Program-made: the position numbers and the translations under genes
Shown here: piece after piece, positions 35,814 through 47,459 of the stretch
Position numbering within the stretch: position 1 is the stretch's first letter
Layout of the letters: each line of letters opens with the position of its first letter
NCBI GenBank assembly: GCA_036768485.1
Contig: JAVLUZ010000145.1
Location: 1,808,785-1,872,784, forward strand
DNA length: 64,000 bases
Direction of reading: 5' to 3'
From: Mermis nigrescens
Taxonomy: Eukaryota > Nematoda > Enoplea > Mermithida > Mermithidae
The notes under the pieces: model-generated
Seen by the model: only the letters and a program-made list of their open reading frames with translations
Databases searched by the model: none
What the model was told of the DNA's origin: nothing

Positions 35814-36578
35814 TACAGGGTGGCTCGAAAAAAACGAATCGCATATCGGACCTCGTAACTTTTTAATGCATGAAGCAAATTAAACGTGGTTTGTTTTGCA
35901 AGCAAGCTGTAAGCCTCTGTAAGGGTTCTTCAAATTATCGCGACTGCAGCTCACACTGCTTTTCACATATGCGCAATTCTGCAAAAGTGCTTTTTTGTGA
36001 CGCTGACAGCAAGCGTCATAGGCAACATTCATAATCTTCGATCTATTCTAAGACTACGGCTAAGTAAATGCGGTCTGTCTTATTCAAGAAGCCAGGCACT
36101 CACTTATTAAAAATTATTTTCTCCATCAATTATTGCATGCTTCGCTGAGAGAGTAATTTCCGGAACAGTTTGTTTGTTCGGTCTGCCAAGACTTCTCAAA
36201 AATTGGAGGCTATGGAGAAACCTTAAAAGTTTCTAAGAATTAATATGATTACCTGTATTGAATTACTTTACTGAGTAAGCGACGTGGTCGGGTTACTAAA
36301 CGAGACAAATTGCATTCAATTATCTCTAGCCGTTGAAAAGTTATAACGTATCAAATCTGCCCTTTCGTCTCACACGCGCCGCATATTTGTAGCAAAATAA
36401 GCATATTTAGTTAACTAAGTGTAAAAGTGAGAACAATGCAACCAGTCAACATAAAATTTTAAATTGACTTTGCAGATGAGTTTGGCCTTATTTTAAAACA
36501 AACCGCATTTAATTTGCTGCAGTCGTTCAAGAGCTATGGGGTTCGATATGCGGTTCGTCTTTTTTTTGCCACCCTGTA
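35814..36578. mobile_element. palindromic TIR element F770, copy 2
   Basis: TACAGGGTGGC.CGAAAAAAA at the left and GCCACCCTGTA at the right; inverted similarity continues inward (CGAATCGCATATCGGACCTC against GGGGTTCGATATGCGG). Bordered by TA like copy 1. No transposase. Confidence 0.9.
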
Positions 36579-36884
36579 TTTACATAAACATGACCGTGTG
36601 TATGGGGGACCCGAGGGAGGGACGCCCTCACCCTTGACTAAAAAAAATTAAAAAGTAAAAATATAGATTTGAAGTATTTTCCATAACTTTGGTTTAAGCG
36701 CTACCAAAAAACTCAGATTTTTTCAGGCAGAAAAATGTATCCGTAAAGTTAAAAGTTTATAATCCCCACAAAGAGCATGTCGAAATACGTAGAAAAATGT
36801 GATTTTTGCGAGCTATTCCCGACGAATTTTTCCGAGACGTATAGTAATTTATTTCGAGTCCGCCATTCATGACCGAAGATGTAT

Positions 36885-37147
36885 AGCATGTGCCCGATCC
36901 GAGCATGGCCGATCCGTGGACGTCAACCGGTTTGGGGGAGTTGGGTCAAATAATGTGCTTCTTTTCGGCCAAAATGACTACAAAAACTAGTGCCAGGGAT
37001 AAAATATCGCTAGAATACGTTCATTACGCAGTTTCTGGTCAAATTTAAACAATTTTGAAGAAATTCTCAATTATCATTCGTTTTTGCCTTCATTTTACCT
37101 CATTTTCCCCACAAAATTTGCTATTTTTCCATTTAGGGGGTCTAGAG
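36885..37147 (-). repeat. dispersed repeat R3, reverse copy
   Basis: GAGCATGGCCGATCCGTGGA..TTTGGGGGAGTTGGG and GCAGTTTCTGGTCAAATTT match the reverse of 50640-50985 and the 45 kb copy. Confidence 0.65.
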
Positions 37148-37395
37148 CAGACGTGGACGTGAGGAGGGGGTAGGGGTTTGGGGGTAGGCATCCCCCAGAA
37201 GGCCAAATACCCCAAGAAACCAGAATCGCCCCCGCAGAATTTAATTTTTGCAATTTTTTTTGTTTTTTCGCAATTTTCTGATGCTAATGGATAGTGCTCG
37301 ATGGGAAACGTTGAAAAATGGTGTGTGTTTTTGCCATACCACTATTTTTAAGAACATTTTTGACCTTCGCAAAACCTTGCACACTCCCGCCCTGA
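37148..37395 (-). mobile_element. hAT-M1 MITE copy 12, right end lost
   Basis: CAGACGTGGACGTGAGG left end and GATGGGAAACGTTGAAAAAT core; the right end fades after CTTGCACACTCCCGCC. Confidence 0.8.
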
Positions 37396-37557
37396 AATTT
37401 TATCCGCAAAGCTAGTGGCTTTCGCAGAGAACTGTCGAAGAAACGATTCTATCCACAATTTCTCTTCAAAATCGGTAAACGATGAGCAATTCTTCAGCAG
37501 AAAATATAAAGCAAGTTCAATATTTCTAAATTTATTTATCGTTAGTCCAGTTACGAT

Positions 37558-37783
37558 CAACATATGTGGGCAGCACCAAAATTCTGAGGGCGAGGGTGCA
37601 AGATTTTTCAAAGGTCGAAAATGGCTAAAGTGGTGGTATAAGCGAAAATAGCACCATTCTTAAACGTTTCTCATCAAACACTATCCATTGGCATCTAAAA
37701 TTTTAAAGATTGAATTCTGGGAAGAAGGGGGGTATTTAAGTTTCTCGGGGGTGCATACCCCAAACCCCCTAGACCCATAAGTG
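37558..37783 (+). mobile_element. hAT-M1 MITE copy 13
   Basis: CATATGTGGGCAGCACC near the left and AGACCCATAAGTG at the right; duplication GTTACGAT / GTTACGAA (37550-37557 and 37784-37791, 7 of 8). Confidence 0.88.
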
Positions 37784-37924
37784 GTTACGAATGGCTCTCT
37801 ATTTTTGTACGTCTATAGTCCGCTGGTTCTTTAATTGGCTGAGAAAAATAAGTAGGTATCTATTTAAACCTCCATTTACTGTGTGACGAAGTCAATCACT
37901 TTATCGCTTTTTTCTATTTTTATT

Positions 37925-38790
37925 TTATTATTCTGTTTTTGTCCAGCCTCGTTTTGGCTTCAGTTACATCGTTTTTAATGATTCAGCTCAATGAGAAGGT
38001 ATAGAGCGAAATAAGGATTTTTCACCTATTCACAGTGATATCACAAAAACTCAAAATGGGAAAATGAGGTTCTAATAGAAAAATTTAGTGGTTTATTCCT
38101 TTCCAGTCTTCGAAATGCATCACCTGTTTGTGTTTAACATAAGAAAAATCTACTTTTAATTGTTTTTGCATGGATATGCACCAGGTGCTTATTAGTATGC
38201 ATTGTAGTAGTTTATTAGTTGTACCTCTTTAAAAAATAATTTTCATAGAAAGTGACATACACGTTTAGGAAGAGCATAAAAAATGGCATTAAATGAACTC
38301 TCTTGTTTTAACCATCATGCTTTTGCAGTCCAAATGAACCATCATAGCAAAAAGTCCTAGTTCATATTAAGCTACACCATCTTAACATGCTGTGGCAGTT
38401 ATTATTTTCATCCAGTGCCATTATTTATGCCCTTTCTAAATATGTATGCTATTTTCTCTGGAAATTATTTTTGAAAGACGTAAAACTGAAAAACTCTTAC
38501 AATGCATAAGGACAGGTGCCTGGTGGATATTATGCAAAAACAAGAAAAAACAGATTACTGTTGCGATAAACACAACCAGGGGTTGCATTTGAAAAGCTGG
38601 AAAGGGATAAATTACTAAATTTTTATTAGAATTTTATTTCCTATTTTGAGTTTCTGTGAAAACACTGTAAATAGGCCAGAAAATGCTTATTTTTGACTAC
38701 ACTATAACTTCTCATCAAGCTAAACCATTAAAAACGATTTATCTGGAGCCGAAACGAAGCTAGACAAAGTTTTGGACACATGGATAAGGG
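37925..38790. repeat. long palindrome, about 850 bp
   Basis: Left arm 37930-38350 and right arm 38365-38785 are imperfect reverse complements, centred near 38357. Paired blocks include ATCGTTTTTAATG, TTTATTCCTTTCCAG with its partner, TTGTTTTTGCATGG and GCATAAAAAATGGCA. 38310-38440 is also similar to the reverse of 38820-38968, so a third partial arm follows. Confidence 0.85.
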
Positions 38791-39196
38791 AGAACAGAAA
38801 GAATGCCAACAAAGTAATTCATTATACTTCCGGCATAGCGCGCGGCAAACCGAGGCTCAGATGAAGGTAATGACTGATACTGAATTTAAAAAAGGTGTAG
38901 CCTAATACAAACTATTAGTTTTTCCTATGATGGTACCCTTCGACTGCAAAAACATGATGTTAAAGTGAGGGTTAATTTTCAAAAAAATATTCGGCATAAT
39001 TTTTTATCCTTTTCATGCACGATTTCTCAAAAATAAAGCTTTAAAGATGAAATTGAAAATTTTTCTAATTTTAAAGTCATGGATTCAGAAAATAATCAGC
39101 CTTTGACCAAAAATTCTAAAAAGCCCCATGCATGTGCTTTAATAAATATCTGATGTAAAAACAAAGCGAAAATTCAAGTTTCGCTTATCTTCTCCA

Positions 39197-39422
39197 TCAC
39201 ACCATCAATTCTATATTGGTTTTATCATAATGTGAATGGAGATATTGAAATTTTTCACATAGTTTATGCTTTGTTTCACACAGATAGCAGCTAATAGCTA
39301 ACTTGTTGATAATGCTGTCTTTATTTAAACTTCCTGAGTGTTTTGATTGCTAAGAGTACTTACGTGGCACATCAATGAAACGAAACTCACCAATTATTGT
39401 TTTCTTCTAATAAGTCCTTCGC
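39197..39422 (-). CDS. candidate two-exon 3' end with clustered cysteines
   Basis: Proposed minus-strand exons: 39422-39391 (after TTTTATTGATATAG; reads AKDLLEENNN; donor TG|GTGAGT), intron of 100 bp, then 39290-39197 after GCTATTAG. The joined frame continues CCYLCETKHKLCEKF and ends NIELMV with a TGA. The first exon lies in the block shared with 30225-30830, where the same donor position is kept. An alternative acceptor upstream gives a short tail instead. No recognised domain; low confidence. Confidence 0.3.
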
Positions 39423-40045
39423 CTATATCAATAAAAACGTGTTTATTATTAAAAAATCGGATAGACAATGCGCTAATGTAAGCAGCGCGGGATTCCTTTA
39501 CGAAATCATTATCTAAGACATGACTCTATTTTCAAAAATAACATTTTTGATCTTTTTATGAGCTCTAAATCGTGACAAAGAATTTTGAAACAGGATTTAA
39601 TAAAAATTAAAGGACACATTGTCAAACAAGGTCAACCTTTTGACGTACAGTACCAGAGAATAATAAATTCTATAAAAAATTTATCGCTTGCAGTATAAAT
39701 TGTCTGTTAATAATTGATTTCCAACAAATTGCTTCAGAAATGATGCGAACATTTTCTACTTTGTTTACTGGCATTTAATTATTTTTCGAAATAACGAAAG
39801 TAGATTTAGTAAGCACACGATTGATTTGCTACAACAACTAATAGGTATGTTGCTTTTCAAGAAAAAGCAATGCCTCATGAACCATTATTAATTCTAACAA
39901 ACAAGTTCAATCGTATTTGCGTCCTGGATCTCATAAGCTTTCACAAGCCTCATTTCAACAGAAAATTTTACTGATTATTTTGGCCCAATGTAACAATCGT
40001 CTTTGATGATGTTTTAAATTTTAATTCTCCGTTCAAGAGGAATAT
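39423..40045. other. no supported gene
   Basis: 39423-39680 belongs to the block shared with 30.5-30.8 kb; the remainder is unique. Confidence 0.4.
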
Positions 40046-40053
40046 AGCTGGTT

Positions 40054-40196
40054 ACACCAATTTTCGGAGGGACTAAGCTCAAAAAGGCCAAAAATAGCAC
40101 AAATTAACATTTAAAAGTACTATTTTTCCGATCTTTCTGAATTTAGAACGTCCTAAGCTCCCCCATTCCTCCATAGATACGTGCCTAGCTGGTTTT
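40054..40196 (-). mobile_element. hAT-M2 MITE copy 3, left terminus lost
   Basis: Right end GATACGTGCCT and internal GGCCAAAAATAGCACAAA match M2 reversed. AGCTGGTT flanks it on both sides (40046-40053 and 40197-40204). Confidence 0.85.
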
Positions 40197-40418
40197 CCGT
40201 ATTTTCAGGGAACAAAAATTTTCGTTAAATATCTCGAAAAAGTTAGGAAATAGATGATAATAATGGTAATCTTGAGCGTTTCTTATTGCGCTCAAAGCGA
40301 AGAAGAAGAGATTTTAAAAAATAAATCCAAAAAGACTTTTAATCCATTTTCGACTAATTCGGTCAGATTTTGTAGCTCTACGGATGAATTCTCAACATGT
40401 TATTCAGGCGGTGGCGTT

Positions 40419-40865
40419 TCGAGGATTTTCGAACCGAGATGCAAAACCCAAAATTTTCCTAATATTGTCAAAAATTGTCCTAAGAGTTCGTTAATCATGC
40501 ATAAAGTAAGGGTTTGTCATCTTTTGATAGACAGGATAATTTGAGATACGAGACAAACTTTGAAAATTTTGAAAGTTTCCGATAAAAAGAGGGAATTTAG
40601 TGCAGAGATGGGTGCGGAATGTCGAAAAACATTTGAAAAATTATTGTAAGAACTAAATTCGTACATAAACTACTCTTTCGACATAGAAATACGGTTTTCT
40701 AATCCAAAAAGAAATTGAGCAAATATCATTGAGTAATATTCGAAGCGCTATAAAATTTTTCAAAAATTAGGATAAAAATGGCCAAAATCTTCAATAAAAT
40801 TCAGATTAATCTCTATTGCGCCCGCTAATTTTTCGACAAGAGGGGACGGCCGCCCCTCTAAACTC
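40419..40865 (+). repeat. dispersed repeat R6, copy 1
   Basis: Shares TGATAGACAG.AT, TTTGAAAGTTT and CTATTGCGCC..TTAGTTTT-like, then GGGGACGGCCGCCCC, with 54445-54845. Confidence 0.65.
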
Positions 40866-41067
40866 GCACTTGCGTCCAAGCTAAACCATTAAAAATTGTG
40901 TTATCCCCTATTTTTATACTCGCTTCCGGTGTTTACTGTCAAAAAAAAAACGATATTTTTTCCAGCGGTGAATCCCAGCTGAAAATAGCCGAAGTTTGAA
41001 AATTAGAGGGGGAACGTGGCCTTCCTAAGCCTTACTCTCAGTCCGTTCACAACAACAATTCTGCACT

Positions 41068-41306
41068 ATAGGTGGGCGGCACCTAAGTTCTGGGGGATGC
41101 AATATTTTCTCAAAGGTCAAAAGATGGCCTTAAGAATGGTGTTATGGCGAAAAAACACCATTTCTCAACGTTTCTATATGAGCACTATCCATTGGAACTA
41201 AAAGTTGCGTAAAAACAAAAAAAACATTTAAAAATTGAATTCTGGTGTGGGGGCAATTGTCGTTTCTGGGAATGCATACCCCCCACCCCCTCCGAAAACC
41301 TTACGG
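41068..41306 (+). mobile_element. hAT-M1 MITE copy 14
   Basis: ATAGGTGGGCGGCACC start; perfect flanking repeat TCTGCACT (41060-41067 and 41307-41314). The right end is degenerate (ACCTTACGG). Confidence 0.85.
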
Positions 41307-41319
41307 TCTGCACTTTAAA

Positions 41320-42169
41320 CGCTTTAATTTTATATCAATAACGAGAATTCAATAGTTCCTTTGCGAATATAATATGCTCACGAGTTGCAGTTGTTTCATA
41401 GTTGCGCTGCACACCCTTTCGAACGTGTCGTCGTCTACCTGAGAATACAGATAAACTCACACAATACACACAGGCTAAACATTATCAGGTGACTTCCTGA
41501 TTTTTTGTGCTTAAGCTTTTAAAATCACTTGCTCCGCAATTTTTAAATCTTAAAATGCTATTTTTCCGTTTACCCGTATTCCCTTTACTCTCAATTCATA
41601 TTCCATTTATTACTTATTTATTATTTCTTATTTTCTATTCACTATCACTAACTCTTGAAATCTAATCTTCGTTTTTGGAATAAAAAGATATTTACGTCAA
41701 AACGTGCGGAGATTGCGAGTTACCGATAAGTGGCAAATCCCAACAAATGCTTTTCCGCATAATTCATTATCTCCAGAATTAGGAACTTCTAGGAAAGACT
41801 CCAATGTGATCTCTAAAGCATTGAGTAAGAATTTTTCAGTGCTTCTCGCAGACTAACCATTTGAATTACATTTCATTAGATTTAATTAATTTTTTAAGAA
41901 GATTTTTACGTTTTTATGAATGTAAGAAAGACAAAATAGTGTTTTTGCCGTTTATTTATTGTTTTGAAGCCAGCCCAATAAAGGTAATTTACTTGTGTAC
42001 TCAGAAACTTCCCTAATCTTCTGGGAAGATATTCTAGAAACAATAAAAAATACTTTTCGCTCAAGACTTTGATTTTTTGTTTTTTTCCAAGAAATTATCA
42101 ATTTTCCTGTTCCTGGGCGTAAAGACATCCAAGCGCACGTTGGTGTGATAAGTTGGGGGTTTTTACCTG
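41320..42169. other. no supported gene
   Basis: A minus-strand frame after TGTATTCTCAG at 41441 reads VDDDTFERVCSATMKQ to a stop, but no partner exon was found. The 142-codon frame at 41952-42380 runs into repeat R10. Confidence 0.35.
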
Positions 42170-42295
42170 CCTGAGAATTAAAAAAATCCTTAAAATCGAT
42201 AGACCCTAGTAATAATATTCTGGCCAGTTCATTGCGATTTTTCGGATTTATATTCCATCCAGATCTCCCTGAGTTTTGTCGCTGCCCATGTATGC
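42170..42295 (+). repeat. dispersed repeat R10, copy 3
   Basis: ATCGATAGACC..TTGCGATTTTTC and TCGCTGCCCATGTATG match the R10 pattern. Confidence 0.5.
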
Positions 42296-42532
42296 AATAA
42301 ACCAACGCGCATTTCTCGTAAAAACGAAGAAACAATACGGCTGTAAGAAATTGAATGAGATCGCCTTCAATTTCCACCAATCACCTTTTGAGGATCGAAT
42401 GTTTGAGCATTTTTTTGAGGCGACATATATCAGGGAATTCTGTATCAAAATACAGTGTATTTTCTCTTACGTTAGCAGCTATTAGCAAAATTAAACGATG
42501 AGGTTTTCAAATGCTTCCAGCTCGCTTGCACA

Positions 42533-42708
42533 CAGGCACGTAGCTGACCCTCCTATTTTGGGGGACCAACATTAATTTTTAAGAGGACTTAGCCCAAAAA
42601 GGCCACAAATAGCACAAAATAACGTTTAAAAAGTCATATTTTTCCGATATTCCTGAATTTTTTTTTGGTCAGGGGTCCGAACTCCCATTCCCCAGAGATA
42701 CGTGTCTG
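42533..42708 (-). mobile_element. hAT-M2 MITE, copy 4
   Basis: CAGGCACGTAGCTG start and GATACGTGTCTG end; duplication CTTGCACA / CATGCACA (7 of 8) at 42525-42532 and 42709-42716. Confidence 0.93.
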
Positions 42709-42719
42709 CATGCACATGA

Positions 42720-44110
42720 TTGAAAAATTCGTATCCCACTTTTCGTTCGCCACAATTCGAGACCCCTTATCAATTCGTCCCCATCACAACTCGTCCCCCG
42801 AAATTCGTTCCAACAATGCCCCTTAACAATTCCTATCTCCACAACACGTTCTCTGGAACATATTTCTTATTAAAATGATGAATGGCTCATAAAGAATTCA
42901 GCACTTTCTATAACTTACATGCGGCATTTTCATAGTACTCCGATTCATATAAGTTCAGGCATAGACTTCAGAAATATTCACTGACAACAAGCTGACTGAC
43001 TGCGCTGAATCAATTGAACTGATCCATAAAATTACTCGCCCTAAGCTGTCGGCTTGCTGTCAACCAATCTTTTAAATTTGTGTCAAAACTTGTGTAAAAT
43101 AGTAGTATTTAGTTACAAGTTCTCACCATTTTCATTTATGTAACCATTTTATTACACTTATTGTATATCTATGCGTTGATCTCAGATTAGATGTAAATAT
43201 TGATGATAAATACGTTGCAATCAGCTTGTAACAACGTTTGACTGACACTAATAAGTAGTTAGGTAGTATTTTGTACATAGTCCCAGCGATTGTAAATGGC
43301 TGAGGCATTAACGGCGTTTTAAGCACTTAAATGTTAATTTCAAACACCATATGTAAGCGCACAAGGTCAAAACTTCTGAGGGGAGGCAAAACGAGTTTCC
43401 TTGGAAGGGGTACATGAGTAATTATTTTATTTAATGTCAAATTTTGGTACTTAATTCGTGGTATTTTATTCTTCATGAATACTGGAGGTTTAGAAAATAA
43501 ATCAAAATAAGGTTGAAGGTATAACAAGTAACATCAAATACTTATGAAATAATGGAAGAAAAGTGTTTAGATGAATGAATCGAATAGTCTACTGCTCGAA
43601 AATTGAATATATGCACTAAGCTGAAATAATACTTTTAGACGTTGTTCGACACTTCTGTGGTTTGAGCATTAGGTTTGGCTTAAAATGGCCTGAGAGGGCA
43701 TACCTTCTAAAATTTCTGGTTGGCGGGTACCCCATACCCCTTTTGATGGTGCATGTGCGTTGAGCACATAATATCGAGCGATTTCAAATCGAATTTGTCA
43801 GATTGCATATTCACGCACGTGGCACAAAGTATAAATAGATATTTGTACGATAAATGTAATTAAATAGTTCAACAAAAGATATACGAGCCAACGACCTATT
43901 AAAAATGCTGTAAATAATCCATAGGAAGGATAAAATTCGTCATAAATCATTTTTACGAGAAATGCGTTCCAGGGGACGAGTTGTGGAGGGACGAATTGTG
44001 GCGGGGACAAATGTGGAAGACGGATTTTCCTGGACAAATGTGGGGGACAAATTGTTAGGGATGGAATTTGGAGGGAGACAAATTTTTCAATACGAATTTA
44101 CTTTCCATAT
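42720..44110. mobile_element. fold-back element FB2 with 15 bp subrepeats in the arms
   Basis: Left arm 42722-42910 and right arm 43920-44105 are inverted copies: GAAAAATTCGTATCCCA against the complement of AATACGAATTT near 44095, and GGAACATATTTCTTATTAAA against the complement near 43950. Each arm holds about six tandem variants of GGGGACAAATTGTGG (right) or its complement (left). The interior has no gene. Confidence 0.82.
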
Positions 44111-44229
44111 ACCAAATATAGTCTCCTGCCGTGTTCTTGGGTGAGGTTGAAGAAGTTTTGACCTGTCACTCAGAATGATTAGTGACCACTGACCACCCGC
44201 AAATTGGCCGCGACACCCATCATTGTCCA

Positions 44230-44470
44230 TGTTTTTGTAAAAATGGTTAAAAGTGTGCCTCTTAAAGCGTTTTAGCTCATTTTAAGCTAAAAACGTCTCG
44301 GATTTTCAGCCTATTTTATTTAATTTACTCGATTTTTTCGAGATTTTTTCAGATTTCTTTTTTCACATGAGTATGTTTTAGAAAGAATGAGCATTGTCCG
44401 GAACGTCTTAAAACAGTGTTTATGACGTTTAACCATCATTTGTTCAACCAAAAAGCACTTGATAATTTTT
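44230..44470 (+). repeat. dispersed repeat R9, copy 2
   Basis: TTTTTTCGAGATTTTTTCAG, GTTTTAGAAAGAATGAGCAT and GTCCGGAACGTCTTAAAAC parallel 570-650. Confidence 0.5.
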
Positions 44471-44585
44471 AAGGCGTACACTCACAGAATTTCCATGCTG
44501 TACAATGGTCATGTGTCCACAATTTTTAGATTAATTACCGGAATAAGAAGTGTAAACTGCCGACGAGTTTCTTTCATTTTTTCAG

Positions 44586-44773
44586 CAATTGTCTAAACAA
44601 ACAAAACAAGGCTAATGTAACAACAATTTCGGAGGTAATTTTTCAGTAGACAGAATCAATTGAAAAAATATTGAATGCACACTGAGTGAAATAAGAACTA
44701 TTTTATATAATAGCAAAGAAAAATGCTTCGATGGGACGAAAAGGACGAATATACTTGCGAATACGGATTATAA
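44586..44773 (+). CDS. candidate two-exon 3' end (overlaps repeat R8)
   Basis: Exon 44586-44634 follows a strong acceptor (CTTTCATTTTTTCAG) and reads NCLNKQNKANVTTISE before donor GTAATT. A second exon, 44714-44773, after TATATAATAG, reads QRKMLRWDEKDEYTCEYGL and stop. The second exon lies in repeat R8, which makes the call weak. Confidence 0.22.
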
Positions 44774-45115
44774 CGATAATAAAGGAAAGGACTATTAAAA
44801 AGTCATCTATGCGCACAAAGTCGTGAGAATCCACTAAAATTTAGACTTTCTCTCAGCAACACAACAATCACTGGTGTGGTGAAGAGCTCTGAAGGAAACT
44901 TTTACTTGTGCTAAATAGCCGTTATAGTTGCTTAAAAGCATCGCCTTTTTACAGCTCCATAATCAACTAGCAAAGAAAAATGCTCTGATTGAACGAAAAA
45001 GGACGAATCACTCGGAATAACAAATAACTAGGGACATAAAATGAGGAAACTGGCGAAAAGTCGCCTATGCTTGTGAAGGTTGTAAAAATCTGCTAAAAAT
45101 TATACTTTTGATAAA
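44713..45115 (+). repeat. repeat R8, two tandem units of about 258 bp
   Basis: AGCAAAGAAAAATGCT.. starts at 44712 and 44970; each is followed by AAAGGACGAAT, then by CTATGC.....AATC..CTAAAATT. Other units at 48180-49010, 49137-49230 and, reversed, 61757-61920. Confidence 0.75.
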
Positions 45116-45164
45116 AAAGCAAAAAATTTGAATTATATTCCAAGGCCGGAAGAGAGTTGCCACC

Positions 45165-45410
45165 ATTGATGCACAGCCTGACTGACCTAGGGGGTCAGCT
45201 AGTCTGGGGGTTGAAAATCGGGCTTATTCCGGTCAAAATGCCTCATGAACTAGTATAAGTGTTAAAACAACGTTAGCAGACAGTTTCTGGTCAACTTGAA
45301 ACATTTTTGAATAGAATTTTCAATTTTCATCCATTTTTGGCGAATATTATCTCACGCTTTTCCAAGAAAATATTCCATTTTTCAATTCTGAGGCTCTAGA
45401 CAGCTAACCA
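45165..45410 (-). repeat. dispersed repeat R3, reverse copy
   Basis: GGGGGTCAGCTAGTCTGGGG and GACAGTTTCTGGTCAACTTG match 36885-37147. Confidence 0.65.
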
Positions 45411-47166
45411 TGTCAAATTGCAAATCCGTCGTAAATTCAATGTTTGTTCTGGATGCAATAGTATATTTTTTAATTACGTAGATAGCCACCCAATTCATAA
45501 AAGCAGAAGTTCGTAGACACAAAAACAGGCAAAAACGTGTTTTTTTACCCACAGTGTAAACTATAAACATATAAACAACCGGCTTAATATTGAGTAGGGA
45601 CAAACGAAGTCATGTTTAATATGTGTATCTTGAGCATTACTAAATTTTAAGACAATTGCTAGCGTCCTGACTTGCAAGCGGAGAAGTTGGCAGAGAAATA
45701 CCTATGATTTTCACCATATTTTTATGGTTGGGTTGCTGTAGTTCAGGAACCGATGCGAATTTCAAGAAACAAAAATGTTTATCCGAAAAGGGATCATGCT
45801 CTGTAATTTTGTGGTATTAAATTATTTTAAGCGCTTACGCTAAATAGTCCACATTGCGGCTAACAAGAAAATTTTAAAAATCGCCTTTTGTTTCACTGTA
45901 GGCGAGAGCAATCTTCGTCGAAATTTTAGGTTACATATTCGCAATCTCCAAACTGTGGGCTACACTTTATAGAAAATTAACCTCCGTAAATCAATAGCAG
46001 ATATATGACTTTTTTCGGTATAAACTTTACACGCTCATTACTAACTAGGCATTGAGTGTAAGGTCATATAAAAAATAGGCAGCGAACTATTCCATTATTT
46101 ATCTTTGTAAATATTGCACTTCACAGGCGTATACGAATATGTTGGCGGTCTTTATATCTAATCTTTTTCCAGAAATAAAAAATTGCTTTTTATACTGCAG
46201 AATATCTTTTCTCCTTGATATTTAATTAATTACTCTTGTTTTCCCTTAATATATCGTTAGTAATACTTATTCAGTGATTTTTAGAATAAATTTCATAATC
46301 TTAAAATTTTAGGTGATAAGTACAACTAATTAGAGCGTCAATGTCTGGCGCTCTCTATCAACCATTTACTGTCTCCTTTCATTTTCTCTGCCGTTTCTTA
46401 TTTTTTCCATTTTTTATTGAGAAAGTTAGTCAGACACGATCAGAAAATTAAAAAATGCGTTTGGAAAATCCAACTGGGACATACCTACATAGACGTCAAA
46501 CAGGCAAAAGATTGCAAGTTAATAATATGTGTATGTGAAAAGAGTAAGCATACCTGTGCTGCTGTCTTGTAGCTGAAGTCCATCCTTTTCTATTTAAAAC
46601 AACGATAAATAAATTTAGTAAGCAATTAAGCTTTGGTAAATTTGACAAATGTTCTACAAATTCGGTGAATGGTCTATTGCATACATTGAAGAAAGCTTGA
46701 AAAGCTAAAATTGGCGATGTCGCTGATATGGCCTACACTTTCTCTCGCTTCACAATCGCCCTGATTTTCTTACAAATTTCTAGTTTTTGTCGGCGATATC
46801 GTGGACTGGAAGCGTTTTAGTTTTTGGCGGATTAAAAGCCACGTTTTTGTAGTTTTCTTCCATTTTGAACATAAAATCTCCAAATTCGCAAGCAGGAAAT
46901 AACGATGTAATTTAAGTCTATAAACGCCTCCCAATCAAAATGTGATGAATTTTCTAGCGCTTCGCATCCGGTTTCAGCTAAACTTAAGTGAATTTATGCT
47001 TTTTATTAAAAAAAAATTACTCAGAATAATGAAATTTTCTGAAAATTTTTGCGCCAGAAATCATTTTGACTGAAAATAGACAACATAAAACTCCAAAAAA
47101 CGCAACTCTGCTCGTAAATAGAGCGGGATTTTGGACCTATATCGAGTATTCTGGAAAAAAAGTTGG
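45411..47166. other. no supported gene
   Basis: Unique AT-rich sequence. A 36 nt minus-strand candidate exon at about 46598-46563 (KRMDFSYKTAAQ, donor CAG|GTATGC) has no convincing partner. Confidence 0.35.
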
Positions 47167-47174
47167 ATTACCAC

Positions 47175-47451
47175 CATACGTGGGCAGCAAGAAAATTCTG
47201 GGGGGGGTGTGCAAGATTATTCAAACGTCAAAAAAATATCTTTAAAATGGTGGTATGGCGAAAAATCACCATTGTTCGACGTATATCATCGAGCACTATC
47301 CATTGGCATCAAAAATTGCGAAAAAAACGAAAAAAAATTTTAAAAATCCAATTCTGAGGGTGGGGTATTTTGATTTCTGTGGGGGGTGGGGTATTTTGGT
47401 TTCTCGGGGGGGGGGGTGGTGCATACCTCCAAACCCCCACGCCCAGGTGAG
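47175..47451 (+). mobile_element. hAT-M1 MITE copy 15
   Basis: CATACGTGGGCAGC start, ACGCCCAGGTGAG end; perfect duplication ATTACCAC (47167-47174 and 47452-47459). Confidence 0.95.
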
Positions 47452-47459
47452 ATTACCAC

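Noticed and set aside
40254..40544. 96-codon frame with a signal-peptide-like start.
   Set aside because: The second half is dispersed repeat R6, shared with 54.4-54.8 kb where the frame is not kept.
41952..42380. 142-codon minus frame, the longest non-repeat-looking ORF nearby.
   Set aside because: Its first third lies in dispersed repeat R10 and there is no recognisable domain or splice context.
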